In this document: positions 14,437 to 25,332 of the stretch, piece by piece
Position numbering within the stretch: the stretch's first letter is position 1
Layout of the letters: each line of letters opens with the position of its first letter
Assembly (NCBI GenBank): GCA_034401135.1
Contig: JAWZSP010000009.1
Location: 1,674,001-1,738,000 of the forward strand
Origin: Volutella citrinella
Taxonomy: Eukaryota; Ascomycota; Sordariomycetes; Hypocreales; Nectriaceae
Length of the DNA: 64,000 bases
Reading direction: 5' to 3'
Made by a program: the position numbers and the translations under genes
Notes under the pieces: generated by a model
What the model was told of the DNA's origin: nothing
The model's database searches: none
The model's input: the letters and a program-made list of their open reading frames with translations, nothing else

Positions 14437-14983
14437 ATAAATAGCTTTATTAAATATAGTATTATATAAGTAACTTATATAATACTATATTTATTATATT
14501 ATTAAAACTTTAAAATAATAAAATCTTAAATAAATATTTTTTAAATAATCTTTTGATTTTTTTTAAAAAATAATTAAAAAAAAAGAAAATTATTATATAT
14601 AAATAAGATAATAATAATACCTTTCTTTAAGTTAAATAACTAAACTAACTTATAAAGGATAATATATAAAAGCTAAAAAAATATTAAATAAATATAAAAA
14701 TAAAAAACTATAAATATATTTTAAATAAATTAAATAATTTTATAAAAAGTAAGATAATAATAAAAAACTATTAAAGAGTTAATAAATATATAATAATATT
14801 ATATTAAATTTTTAATTTAATTTTTACTATTATAATAACTTAAAATAAAGTAATTAGATTTATATTTAAAAGCTAAGTTATTATTATAAATAGTTAAAAT
14901 AAAATATTTTAAAAATACTTTTTAAGTAATTATTTTAAAAACTTATAAATACAAAACTAAATAAATAACTTATATTTTATATC
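14437..14983 (+). mobile_element. RIP-decayed family A chromovirus, 3' continuation after B insertion
   Basis: After the B element, similarity to family A appears to resume. The A-rich stretch at 14,560-14,590 corresponds to 62,080-62,120, and 14,620-14,760 corresponds to 62,140-62,280, the chromodomain-encoding part of the right-hand copy. Particularly clear is AAAAAGTAAGATAATAA near 14,740-14,760 against 62,255-62,285. The alignment between 14,437 and 14,540 is uncertain because the sequence is so low in complexity. Confidence 0.5.
14451..14493. repeat. Perfect 20-bp inverted repeat (hairpin)
   Basis: Arms 14,451-14,470 and 14,474-14,493 are exact reverse complements separated by TAA. The structure lies 15 bp outside the 3' LTR of the B element. 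A perfect 20-bp arm is more than AT richness alone makes likely at any given place, although such palindromes do arise in A/T-only DNA. Confidence 0.8.

Positions 14984-15052
<69 letters not shown>
14984..15052. repeat. (TTA)n microsatellite, 23 units
   Basis: There are 23 uninterrupted TTA triplets. The perfection of the array contrasts with the decayed surroundings, so it probably expanded after RIP made the local sequence TTA-rich. Confidence 0.97.
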
Positions 15053-15054
<2 letters not shown>

Positions 15055-18000
15055 AAATAAAACTAAAAGTATACTTTATTTATAATAAAGTAATTATAAA
15101 GATTTAATTATACTTAATAAAGCTATTATACTAATAGATAAATTTTAATTTAATTAATATTAACTAACTACTTAAAGCTTAATAAGCTTTTATAAAGTTT
15201 ATATATAAAACCTAGGACTTTAAGTAAAACTTAATATACTAATTTAATTCTAAAAGTATATTTTTGTTAAGTTTAAGCTCTTAGTTATACTTTTATACTT
15301 ATATATTATATTAATATTATTAAGATATTATAACTTTATATTTTTAAATTAATAATTAAATCTATTTTAATATAAATATATAATAATAAGTATTACTTTA
15401 AAATTTATAAAATACTAATAAATTTATATAATATCTATTTTTATAATATTAATAAGTTAATATATAGATTTATTAATTATTATTTTAAATATATAGAAAA
15501 TATTATAAATATCTTAAAAATATTAATTATAAAAACTAATTAAATAATATTAAATTACTTTATTCTTAATATATTATATATATTTATTTATATTTTTAAA
15601 CCTTAAAATATTTATTAAGTAAGATAATATATAGTTTTAATTTAATAAATATTATTAACTTTTTTAATATTTTTAATAAAGTTATTAATAAAGTAATAAG
15701 AAAGTTAAAAAAAACTTTATAAAAAGTCTATTAATATAAAATAAACTTTTTTATTAATATAATTATTATATATGTTAAAATCTAATATAATAATAAGTAT
15801 AAATTAATTAAGATTAATAAAAAAAGTATTATATACTTTAAATTTTATAAAAGATATTATTTATAAAGTAAACTATTTAAGAAATATATATAAATTAAAA
15901 CTAAATTATTTAAAATATTTTAAAAATATATTATTATATTAATAAATAGACTTAATTATTAATATAATATAGTTATAGAAATTATATTAAAATAAAGCCT
16001 CTCTTTTATATATATATATTTTTTTATTAATTAAATTAAATAAAAATAATAATAAAAATAAATAAAAAGTAAAAAGGATTATTAAATTAAAATTAATTTA
16101 ATATAAAAAGAAGTTAAAAAAGTATCTTTTTATAAGATAAATAAGCTATAATAATAATTAGAATATATTCTTTTTTAAAATTTAATTTAAAAATTATATA
16201 TTAAAAATAATAAATAGATATTTTAAATAAAATCTAATTAATTAAATAGTAGAATTTATAAAGAAAAAGCTATTTATATTAAAAAGATTATAAGTATAAT
16301 AAGTATATATATAAATATAAATAAGAATTAAATTTTAATTTTTAAAATATAAATCTTATTATAAAATAATTTAAAAAGACTTTTTTATTTATTTCTTTTT
16401 TTATATTAATACTTAATATTAAAAAGCTATCTTTTATATTAAAAATACTATTTCTTATATTAAGAATATTAATTTTATATATTAAATATAATATAATAAT
16501 TAAGTTAAAATATAATAATAATTAGTTATAATAAAATAAGACTAAAAGCTTATAAAAATAAATTTAATAAATAATAACTCAAATTTATTAATAGTAAACT
16601 TATTTAATTAATAAATAAGCTAGCTATTATATATATATTAATACTAAATATATTATTAAAAATATCTTAAATTATTTCTTTTATATTTCTATATTAAGAA
16701 AAGTATATTTAAATTTAATATTATATTATTACTTTTAATACTATACTCTTAAATATAAACTTACTTATTAATAAAAGTAATATTATATCTTTATTTTTTA
16801 TAAAGTATTATTAAATCTTATAATAAGCTTAATAACTTATAATAATAATACTAATACTTTATATAGCAGATTTATAAGTTTTTAATTACACTCTATTTTA
16901 AAATAAGTTAAAAAGTAAGTTTATAACTTACTGTTTTTTATAATATAATTAAAACTATTAATATAGTATTTAATAATTTTTTTTATAATTATAATATAAA
17001 AAAATAAGTTAAAAAGCTATATAAATTATCTAAAGTATTAAGTATAATTATTAAATTAATTAGTAAAAGTTTGTATAAAAAGAGTATTAAAAATATATAT
17101 ACTATATTTTAAGTATTTTTATTAATAAAGATTATTAAATTAATAAAATAAGTATTAAATTAATTAAAATTAAATACTTTAGAAATAATTTAAGTTTAAA
17201 TCTTAAGTTATAAATTAAGAATTAAGTAATATAAATAATTAATAAAGAATCTAAGCTTAAATATAAGTAAATTAGTTATATTTAAGCTTAAATTAATAAA
17301 CTTATTATATTTTATAATAAAATTATTATTAAAATTAAGAACTAATATATTAAATTAATAATTAAAAAAATACTTTTTAATAATAAATTAATATATAACT
17401 TAAAGATATTTTAGAAAAAAACTATAACTATCTAACTTAATAATATAAATATTATAAAATATAATAAATAGGTTTATTAATAAATTTAATTTTTAATTTA
17501 TATAAGTCTTTATTATTAAATTTTATAACTTTTATAAAATAATTAATAATATTATTATTAGAAATTTAAATATTATAAATATATTTAGATAAATAAAAGC
17601 TTACTAATTTATTTAATATTAAAAGATTTAATAAATATATAATAGTTTTTATTAATAATATTATAATTAATATTATAATAATTTTAATTTAATAAGTAAT
17701 TAAAAAGATTAAGAAATTTTATAAAAAGTTTATAAAGTTTAATAATAATTATATTAAATTAAAAAAGTTTAATAATATTATAAAAATATTTAAAAAGCTA
17801 TAATTTTAAGATTTTTTAAAAATAAAATAAAACTTAATATTTTTAATAAAAAATTTATTAAATTTATTAAATTTATAAATAATATAATTAAAATATATAA
17901 AATTATTATTAATTATATTAAATAGATTAATAAGTATAAAAAAAATAATTATTAATATTTATAATAATTTTTAAAATTTAAAATCTAAGTTTAAAAATCT

Positions 18001-18955
18001 AATTTATATTTATATAGTTCTAATAATTATTAAAAAAAGTATTTATAAAAAATATATATTTATTTAATAAAATTTAAAAAAAATAGTTTTTTTTAATTAT
18101 AAATATTATAAATTTAATAAAAAAAATTAAAGTTTTTTATTTTTTTTAATATTTTTAATAATAAAAAAAGTATTAATATAAAAAGTAATAAATTAAATTT
18201 TATAATATTTTTATTTAATAATTATAATAAAAAATTAAAAATAATAATAATAAAAAATATTTTATATTATATATAATTTATAAAATATATATAAATCTAG
18301 ATAATTTTATTATTTTATATAATAATATAATATATAAATATTTATTTAGTATATATAAACTATTATTAAAATATAAAAAAAAGAACTAAAGCTTTTTATT
18401 AAAATATAGTTTTTATTTAAAAAAAACTAAACTAAAGTATATATAATATATACTTTTTATTTAAATTAAGTTAATTATTATTTTTAATAATTTAAAATAT
18501 AAATATAATTAAGTATTATATTTATAATAATATTAATAAATAATATATAATATAATAAATATATATAAAATAAAATAAAATAATTTATAAATAAATATAT
18601 TTAAAATACTTATATAATATAAAGTTATAATAATTAAAAGTTAATATAATTATATATAATTAATAATTATATATTTATTTAATAAAAATAATATAAATAA
18701 TATATAAATAAAAACTTAAATATATATATTTTTATATTAATTATAAAATATTTAGAATAATATTAATATTAATAAGTTTTATTTTTTATATATTTATTAT
18801 ATTTATTTTTTATATATTTATAAATATATTATTATATTTATTTTATTATATTTAAATAATAAACTTTTATTATTAACATATAATATATAATATTAATATA
18901 TTAATAAATTATAAATATATTAATAAGTTATAAATATATTAAAATATTTAATATT
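15053..18955. repeat. RIP-degraded AT-rich DNA, family not identified
   Basis: Composition and CpA/TpG depletion are as in the rest of the block, and no reading frame survives. The G/C content falls again toward 17,700-18,955. I found no convincing match to families A or B here. Confidence 0.75.
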
Positions 18956-18959
18956 AAAT

Positions 18960-20310
18960 TTTAATATATATTTTTTAATTTATAATTAAAATAAAAATAT
19001 TTTTTAATATTAAAAAAAATAATATAATTAATAAAAATTTTATTATTTATATAAATTTTTAAAAATTATATTAAAAAATTATAATTTTTATAAATATAAA
19101 TTAATAAATTTTAAAATAAATAATATTTAAATTATATTTATATTTATATTTTTTTAATAATAAAAATTTTAAAAAAATTTAATATTTTTTTTTAAATATT
19201 AGTATTTAAATTAATAATTTTAATTAATATTTAAAAAAAAATTTAATAATTTAAAAAAATTTAATTTAAAATTTAATTTAAAAATATTTAAAAAATATTA
19301 ATAAATTTATTAAATAATAAAATAAATATATAATATTTATATAATAAAAATAAATTAATTAAAATATTAAAATAATAAAATTTATTAATATATTAAAATT
19401 CTTTTATTAAATTTAAAAATTTATAATAATTTTAAAAAAAATATATAATAAAACTTTTATTATATAATAAATAAAATTATATAATTAATATTTTATATTT
19501 TATAATATTTTATTATATTTTTATTATAAAATTTTTAAAAATTTAAATTAAATTATAATATTTTATATAAAAAATATTTATAATTATAAAATTATTTATA
19601 AATTAAAAATATTATTTTAAAAAATTAATAAAAATTAATAAAAATTTTAATAATTATTAAAATTTATATTTTTTTATAAAAAAAATTATTTAAATAATTA
19701 ATAAATTTAATAATTATTAAAATTATATTATTTAAATAAAATTATTAATAAATATTAAAATTTATTTTATATAAATAATATAAATTTATAATAAATTTAT
19801 TTTTAAAAATTATATAATATAATTAAATTAAATTAAATTTTTTTTTAAATTTTATTTAAATTTTTTTAAAAAAAAATATATAAAATTTTTAATTAAAAAA
19901 AGTATTAAAAATATAAAAATATTAATAATTTTATAATTTAATAATAAAAAATTTATTAAAATTTTATTATTAAATAATTTTATAAATAATATATTATTAA
20001 AAATTTATTATATTTTTAATAAAAATTATATATATTAAATTATATTATATTATAAAATTATATTTTTAAATTATATTATAATTATTTAATAATAAATTAT
20101 TTTATAATTAATTAAATATTTAAAATATTCTAATAAAAATTATATTTAAAATATATAAAAAACTTTATAATAAAATAAAATAAAATTTATTTAATATATT
20201 AAAAAATAATATTAAAAAAATATAAATTATATAATAAGCTTAAACTTTTTTTAATATTTAATTAATTATAATTTAAATTTTTAATAAATTTTATAATATA
20301 ATTATTATTT
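18960..20310 (+). mobile_element. Fragment of family B element, internally deleted
   Basis: The segment follows 9,030-9,690 and then about 10,600-11,620 of the complete B element in order and orientation, with about 0.9 kb missing between. The last part (20,090-20,300) matches 11,390-11,600 almost base for base apart from further C/G loss. It is more A/T-saturated than the 7.6-14.4 kb copy. It ends abruptly where normal-composition DNA starts, so this junction is the left edge of the gene island. Confidence 0.7.
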
Positions 20311-20339
20311 ATAACTAACTGCTAACTACTACCAGTCTT

Positions 20340-21710
20340 TAAACTCGACGCAATTACGTGTGTTGTGCCAGACAGCAGCAACTGCCTTGGCCGGCCTCAA
20401 CTGAAGTGAAACCAACTGCCTTGACTCAACTGAAAGTAGGCTGTACACTTTTCAGTGCAAGTTTGCGGAATCTTGCTGCCTCAGCAAGAAACTGCATTGT
20501 TCCAGCTGCGGCACCTTTTACCCTCAGACAGCATTTTCTCCTCATCAAAGGTGGATACCAGTCGGCAGGCAATGCATTCTGGCTCAAGGTGCTTATATCC
20601 GTCTTTGTGAGCACATTACCATCATCAAGCAGGACATTGACAGTGTGGCACACAAGCTTGTGAGCCACCAAGACTGTTCAGTCGTCTTCGTTACGTGTCG
20701 AGATGCAAGCCACCATCAAACGTGCCCCGGAGCGGCACAAGGCAGCAATAGGTGGCCAACAGCTGAACTTGAGAAGGAAAGCCGGTGCCGTGTACGCTTG
20801 CGTCTCAGATGGACGGCACATACGACGACATGTGCGTTTCATCAAGACCAAGACCACCAGCCGTGGCAATACAACGCACAAGAGATACGGACAGCCATCC
20901 AAGCGATAAGAGCAGGCCCAGGGCCCGCTCGCCATATACTGCTAGGGCACAGCCAAGACGATATTCTGGAGATGGCGAGTTTTGGACATGACTGTGGTTG
21001 TCTTGCATTTGACGGGCTTCCACCCACCATGTCAATCCGAGACGCTCAACAAGACCACGGTGGCTTAGCCGAGGGCTTTCCGCACGAGTATCCAAAACGC
21101 AGAGGCAACCGGAGCGTCACGATGCAGCGATGCAGCTCGGCGGGAGCTGCCTTGACTTCCGGGTTGCCATGCATCACACTAGAGTACTCCCGCACAATCT
21201 CCTTGGGCTACGTGTCGACACATCGCACTGTTGTGCCATTTGACAACTATGAGTGGTACCACGCCTTGGATAAGGACTCATACTTGGCGCCTTGTGGGCC
21301 AGAAGGTGTGGCAGGCACTTGTGAGGACTCTACATGTGCAAATTACAGGGATCTTGGCGTGTGTGTCAATTGCAGACCCTTTGGTGGATGCAGGCCCGTT
21401 CAGGGGCTGACTCATAATTTCACAATCCAGCGTGTGTTTAGCAATTGGGAATTTCTTCTCAGCCCATGTGATTTTATATCGTTGGGCACTTTGGCCTTGG
21501 CGAGTGTTGGCAGAAGCACTCTAACCTATGTTGGGAGAATTAGAATGCACATTATGAACAAGCAGAGCTGTAAAGGCAGAGCCCCAGGGGCGAAGCGCAT
21601 CTGGTCCAACAGGCTCTTGCAAGATTGTTATAAGATGGAGGGCTATAAGATATATAACGAGCAGTGTATACCTAAGATACGCCTGTAAGAATATCTAAAC
21701 CTCGGCAGAT
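20340..21710 (+). pseudogene. Broken gene relic, 3' end resembles the 37.7-kb secreted-protein gene
   Basis: The first normal-composition DNA after the RIP block contains overlapping partial frames rather than one gene. The longest open stretch, 20,645-21,688, would give 347 residues, but its start has no signal peptide or domain and its frame changes character around 20,700-21,250. A cysteine-rich part lies near 21,290-21,400. The last ~85 bp (21,620-21,705) clearly resemble 39,535-39,625 inside the secreted-protein gene: both encode K-M-[ED]-G-Y-K, a Tyr, then [ND]-E-Q-C, and similarity continues past the stop of the relic. I read it as a decayed or rearranged paralogue. It is not RIP-mutated. 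A real but unrecognised gene cannot be excluded. Confidence 0.5.
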
Positions 21711-22258
21711 ACAGTCCTTGTTTATGGAACAATAGGGAAGCCTCCCACAGAGCACCTCACGGTTCCCTCGGCAAATCTTGTCCTCGTTCTACTCCCAGTG
21801 AGGCAAGGTCTGGGCTGTCGGCGATCCGTCCGCTGGAGCGAGCAGAGGGCGGGGCCTGTCGGACGCCACCCCGGATGTGTCCCCCAAAGACTGTGGGCGT
21901 CGGATACTCTGCGACAACTTCAGATAGACGTCCAACAAGCCATGATTTTGTATCCCTCGGGTGCCCATCCCCGCAACTGCTCGGCGCCATCTCCGACACC
22001 GGGCTGACATCTTCGGCGACCCACACCGACAGCCGGCAGCACTGGGGCTCCATGCTGCAACCCCGGAATCCCTCTTTGTTGAATCCGGGGCCCCAGACGA
22101 GAACCCCGGACCCAACCGTCTCCTAGAAAACTGTAAATATGACCTGCCTCGCCATACAGAAATCCAATCAATCCCTTTCTTCATCGTTTCCCCTGGCAAG
22201 GCACTTGGAATCTTGACATCTTCGCAACGTTTTATTTTCAGGTCCAAGTAGAATCAAC
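21711..22258 (+). promoter_or_regulatory. Upstream region of the DAL5-type permease, with CGG/CCG inverted repeat
   Basis: This 550-bp gap has no credible gene. At 22,061-22,067 and 22,084-22,090 there is a perfect 7-bp inverted repeat, CCCCGGA ... TCCGGGG, with 16 bases between the arms. Paired CGG/CCG triplets are the usual binding sites of Zn2Cys6 dimers, so this is a candidate operator about 170 bp before the permease start. The inverted repeat is seen; its function is inferred. Confidence 0.4.
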
Positions 22259-24135
22259 ATGGCCTCAACCCTGGAGAAGCAGCCGACCTGCGTCGAATAC
22301 GAGAATGGCAAGTCCGAGGGACAGCAGTATGAGCAGGATATCCCTGCCATCTACAATTCATGGACCGTCGAGTATCGAGAAGCGACCGAGGCCCGTCTTG
22401 TCAGAAAGATAGACATGGTAGGATCCTTCTCACTACATACAGTATGAGATGAGGACATTTGTAATACTGACCACCGTTTTCATATTCACAGCGCATCATG
22501 CCATGCCTCATTCTCATATACATCATGAACTATCTGGACAGAACCTCCGTCACTCAGGCCCGTCTGTACGGCATGCAGCATGATCTCGGCATTACTGGCG
22601 CTGTTTGGCAGCTTGGCATCTCAATTCTGAGTGTCCCCTACATTCGTACGCTACTGTAACCTGCAATTTGTGTGTGTACCCTTTCATGTCAGTTTTAACC
22701 GTCGCCCTAGTGAGCCAGATTCCCGCAACACTTCTCATTGCCAGGATGAGACCGTCGATTCTCTGGGTATGATCCCCAAACGACATGGAGACCAGACGAC
22801 TCACACCGTATCCCCTGATCTAGCCGACAACCATGATTCTTTGGGCGATTGTGTCGGCATGCACAGGCGCGACTCACAACGTGGCTAGCTTCCTAGCTGT
22901 TCGAGTCCTCCTCGGCGCCACTGAGGGCCCCTTCTTCCCCGCAGCCATATTTTTTCTAACATGCTGGTGAGTTCAACCACACACCAAGGAGCACTGCCCA
23001 ACGCGGCTGTATTCATGATATTGACATGAACCCTCCTCACTCACACTAACTTAGGTACCGCAAACGGGAACTCGGCGTTCGCATTGCCTTGCTCATGTCG
23101 GGTCTCGTCACGTCCCAAGCCTTTGCTGGCCTCATTAGCGCTGGCATTCTAAAGGGAATGGAAGGCGTGACGAGTCTGGCCTCGTGGCGCTGGCTTTTCA
23201 TCATTGAAGGCTTGCTTACTGTCTTGATGGGCATTGCTGCCCTGTTCATCCTGCCCGACTTCCCTCACACGACCCGGTGGCTCACACCCGAGGAGAAGGT
23301 CTGCGCCATCCAGCGTCTCGCCGAGGATGTAGGCAAGGACGAGCTTGTGGAAAATGAGCGTGTCAGCATAAAGAGTGGCTTCCTTGAAGCCGTCAAGGAC
23401 TACCGTGTCTGGCTCTATGCTTGCATGCAAATGGTAAGCCGCGCTTGTTTGTCTCTCTGCCCCGAAATGATGGATACTGACGAACAACCACAGGCAAACA
23501 CAGCATGCATCAGTTTCAGCTACTTCTTCCCGACACTGATTCGCGAGCTGGGCTTCAAAGACAACACGGCCGTGTTGCTCATGTCTGCCCCTCCATATGC
23601 GTTGGGCTTCCTCAGCATCATCAGTCTCAGTTACTACACCGATAGGGCTCAGGTACGGTCAAGCGTCGGCATCGGCTCCATGTGCGTGGCCATGGCCGGT
23701 ATTATCGTCACCCTGGCCCTACGCGGCTCGGCCAAATGGGTTAGCTACGCCATGCTCTTCCCCATCGTTTGCGGCATCTACACTACCTACTGCATCACCT
23801 ACACCTGGCTCTCTTCGACGATCCTGCGGCCTCAGGAGAAGCGCGCCGCCGCCATTGGCATCTCAAACACATGCGCAAACTCGGCAGTGCTCTTTGGGAG
23901 TTTCATGTGGTTAGACAAGTATGCACCCGCCTACGCTGTCAGCTGGTCCTGCGTGCTGGCCTTTGGTGTGCTATCTATTACGTGCTCTGCCACTCTGAGG
24001 TTTTGCCTCACTCGGGAGAACAAGCGTCTTGACAGGATTGTGTCCGAGGTAGATGCAAATAATGAGGCACAAGTTGCGGCGCTAGACGATACAGAGAGAG
24101 CGGCGGTTCTGTCTGGATTCAGATATGTTGTGTGA
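22259..24135 (+). CDS. MFS permease, DAL5/TNA1-type (anion:cation symporter family)
   Basis: The predicted product is a 12-helix plasma-membrane symporter of the allantoate/nicotinate-type MFS family. Six exons join without a frame break: 22,259-22,417, 22,492-22,645, 22,711-22,766, 22,824-22,966, 23,055-23,433 and 23,494-24,135, giving 510 residues, a normal length. The first helix carries the family motif Y-L-D-R near residue 65, followed by the Q-x-x-L-G region, and G-A-T-E-G-P-F-F-P lies in helix 4. The central loop holds W-L-T-P-E-E-K, typical of DAL5 relatives. The 60-bp fifth intron is in frame and has no stop, so retention would add 20 residues. Family membership is sure; the substrate (allantoate, ureidosuccinate, nicotinate, another carboxylate) is not. 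The convergent amidohydrolase downstream could act on an imported compound. Confidence 0.88.
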
Positions 24136-24438
24136 TGGTGTCGGTCTATTCCTTTATTCGGCTGGGGGATCTTGACATGAATGCTCCAGTCTGCTGAACT
24201 TGGAGAGAGGCTCGGTGTATGTGGATACGTCGGTGGCCGGTTCATGTACGTGGTGTAACTGCCACCCCGTCTTAAGATGTTATAGGACAACGTCAAGCCG
24301 CATATAACCTTGCCAATCACCCAGTCTCTATGTCAAAGTCAGGTTCATACTAACTTAGTAGAGAGTGACGAAGCAGCTTTATCGTAGCAAGGTGTCTTTG
24401 AGTTGTATTAAATCCTAAAGAAGTTGTCGTTTCCCTGT

Positions 24439-25332
24439 CTACGAGAATACCTTGAGTGGATTCTCGACAACCATCTTCCGCCAGGTGTTGTCAGGCATTG
24501 CAAGTTGCATAGCCTGCGCTTCTACAAGATGGTCAACTGGGACATGTTTTCCTGGTTCTAACCCTTTCACCGTTACATCGACGTGAGGGAAATCGCTGCC
24601 GTATAGGAGGGCATGTGGCACGCTGGACGCCATCATGGTGATGAGAGGCGTCAGACTCTCCAGGCTGGTACAAGGCAAGATCCGGCGGTGCAGGGCTGAG
24701 AGTTTGACGTAGAATGCACCCTCACATCGGAGATGGTTGACGAATGCTTGCAGCTGTGCTACTTGCGCCTGCGAAAAGGGTGCCGGAGGGGGTGAGCCAA
24801 AGTGTTCCGCGATGAAGACAACGCGATTCCCCGGTTCGTCTGACACCAACAAACTGGGCATCATGTTGATCCAGAGTTCCATCGGTAGCTGTGCCGCCAC
24901 AGCCCATCCCAGAGGCGCGGCGACCTTGCGCAAGGCTCGAAGCTCCCCGAGTGCCCATTCATCCGGGCTCCAGTCTCCCGAAGCACTGCCACTGTTGTTG
25001 CCGTACTCCCCGTGAAGCCGCAGACACCGAACGCCTAGTTGATGGAGCCTATCAATGCCACATCGCTCAGCCCGCTCGTCCCAGAATATCTCTCCGCGGA
25101 ACTGACGATCCGGATAGAGCTCTCTGGCGCGCCGTAGATGATGCAGTATGCCGTCTGGACCGCTCTCGAAGCTGGCCTGGACAAGCACGAAGTGCTGGCA
25201 CCTACTAGCCTCTACCAACGACTCTAGGGTGCTTGATTCAGGAGTGTATTGGCGATCGGGTTTGTATGGGAAGAGGGTATAGTCGAAAACGTGGACGTGG
25301 GTGTCCCACGAGTCGTCGGGAAATGTCGCCAT
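24439..25332 (-). CDS. Amidohydrolase-2 family hydrolase (PDC-lactonase-like TIM barrel)
   Basis: This single-exon gene encodes 297 residues, a usual length for the amidohydrolase-2 (PF04909) group that includes 2-pyrone-4,6-dicarboxylate lactonase. The metal-binding H-x-H is at residues 12-14 (W-D-T-H-V-H-V-F-D), a family histidine follows a hydrophobic strand at 177 (F-I-A-E-H-F-G), and the catalytic aspartate is in Y-G-S-D-F-P-H at 247. No signal peptide is visible, so it is probably cytosolic. The gene converges on the DAL5-type permease, with 303 bp between stop codons. It probably hydrolyses a small cyclic or carboxylated substrate; the actual substrate is unknown. Confidence 0.82.
   Translation of the reverse strand: MATFPDDSWDTHVHVFDYTLFPYKPDRQYTPESSTLESLVEASRCQHFVLVQASFESGPDGILHHLRRARELYPDRQFRGEIFWDERAERCGIDRLHQLGVRCLRLHGEYGNNSGSASGDWSPDEWALGELRALRKVAAPLGWAVAAQLPMELWINMMPSLLVSDEPGNRVVFIAEHFGSPPPAPFSQAQVAQLQAFVNHLRCEGAFYVKLSALHRRILPCTSLESLTPLITMMASSVPHALLYGSDFPHVDVTVKGLEPGKHVPVDHLVEAQAMQLAMPDNTWRKMVVENPLKVFS

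Noticed and set aside
14984..15052. A CRISPR-like or telomeric array
   Set aside because: It is a simple TTA repeat without spacers and does not match TTAGGG.
1..20310. Mitochondrial DNA or an AT-rich contaminant
   Set aside because: There are no mitochondrial genes, no reading frames and no tRNAs, and the loss is specific to CpA/TpG with recognisable LTR elements, which fits RIP in a nuclear genome.
20645..21688. A 347-residue intact gene
   Set aside because: The translation shows no signal peptide, domain or consistent coding character, and the only recognisable part is its last 25 residues. I treat it as a relic.
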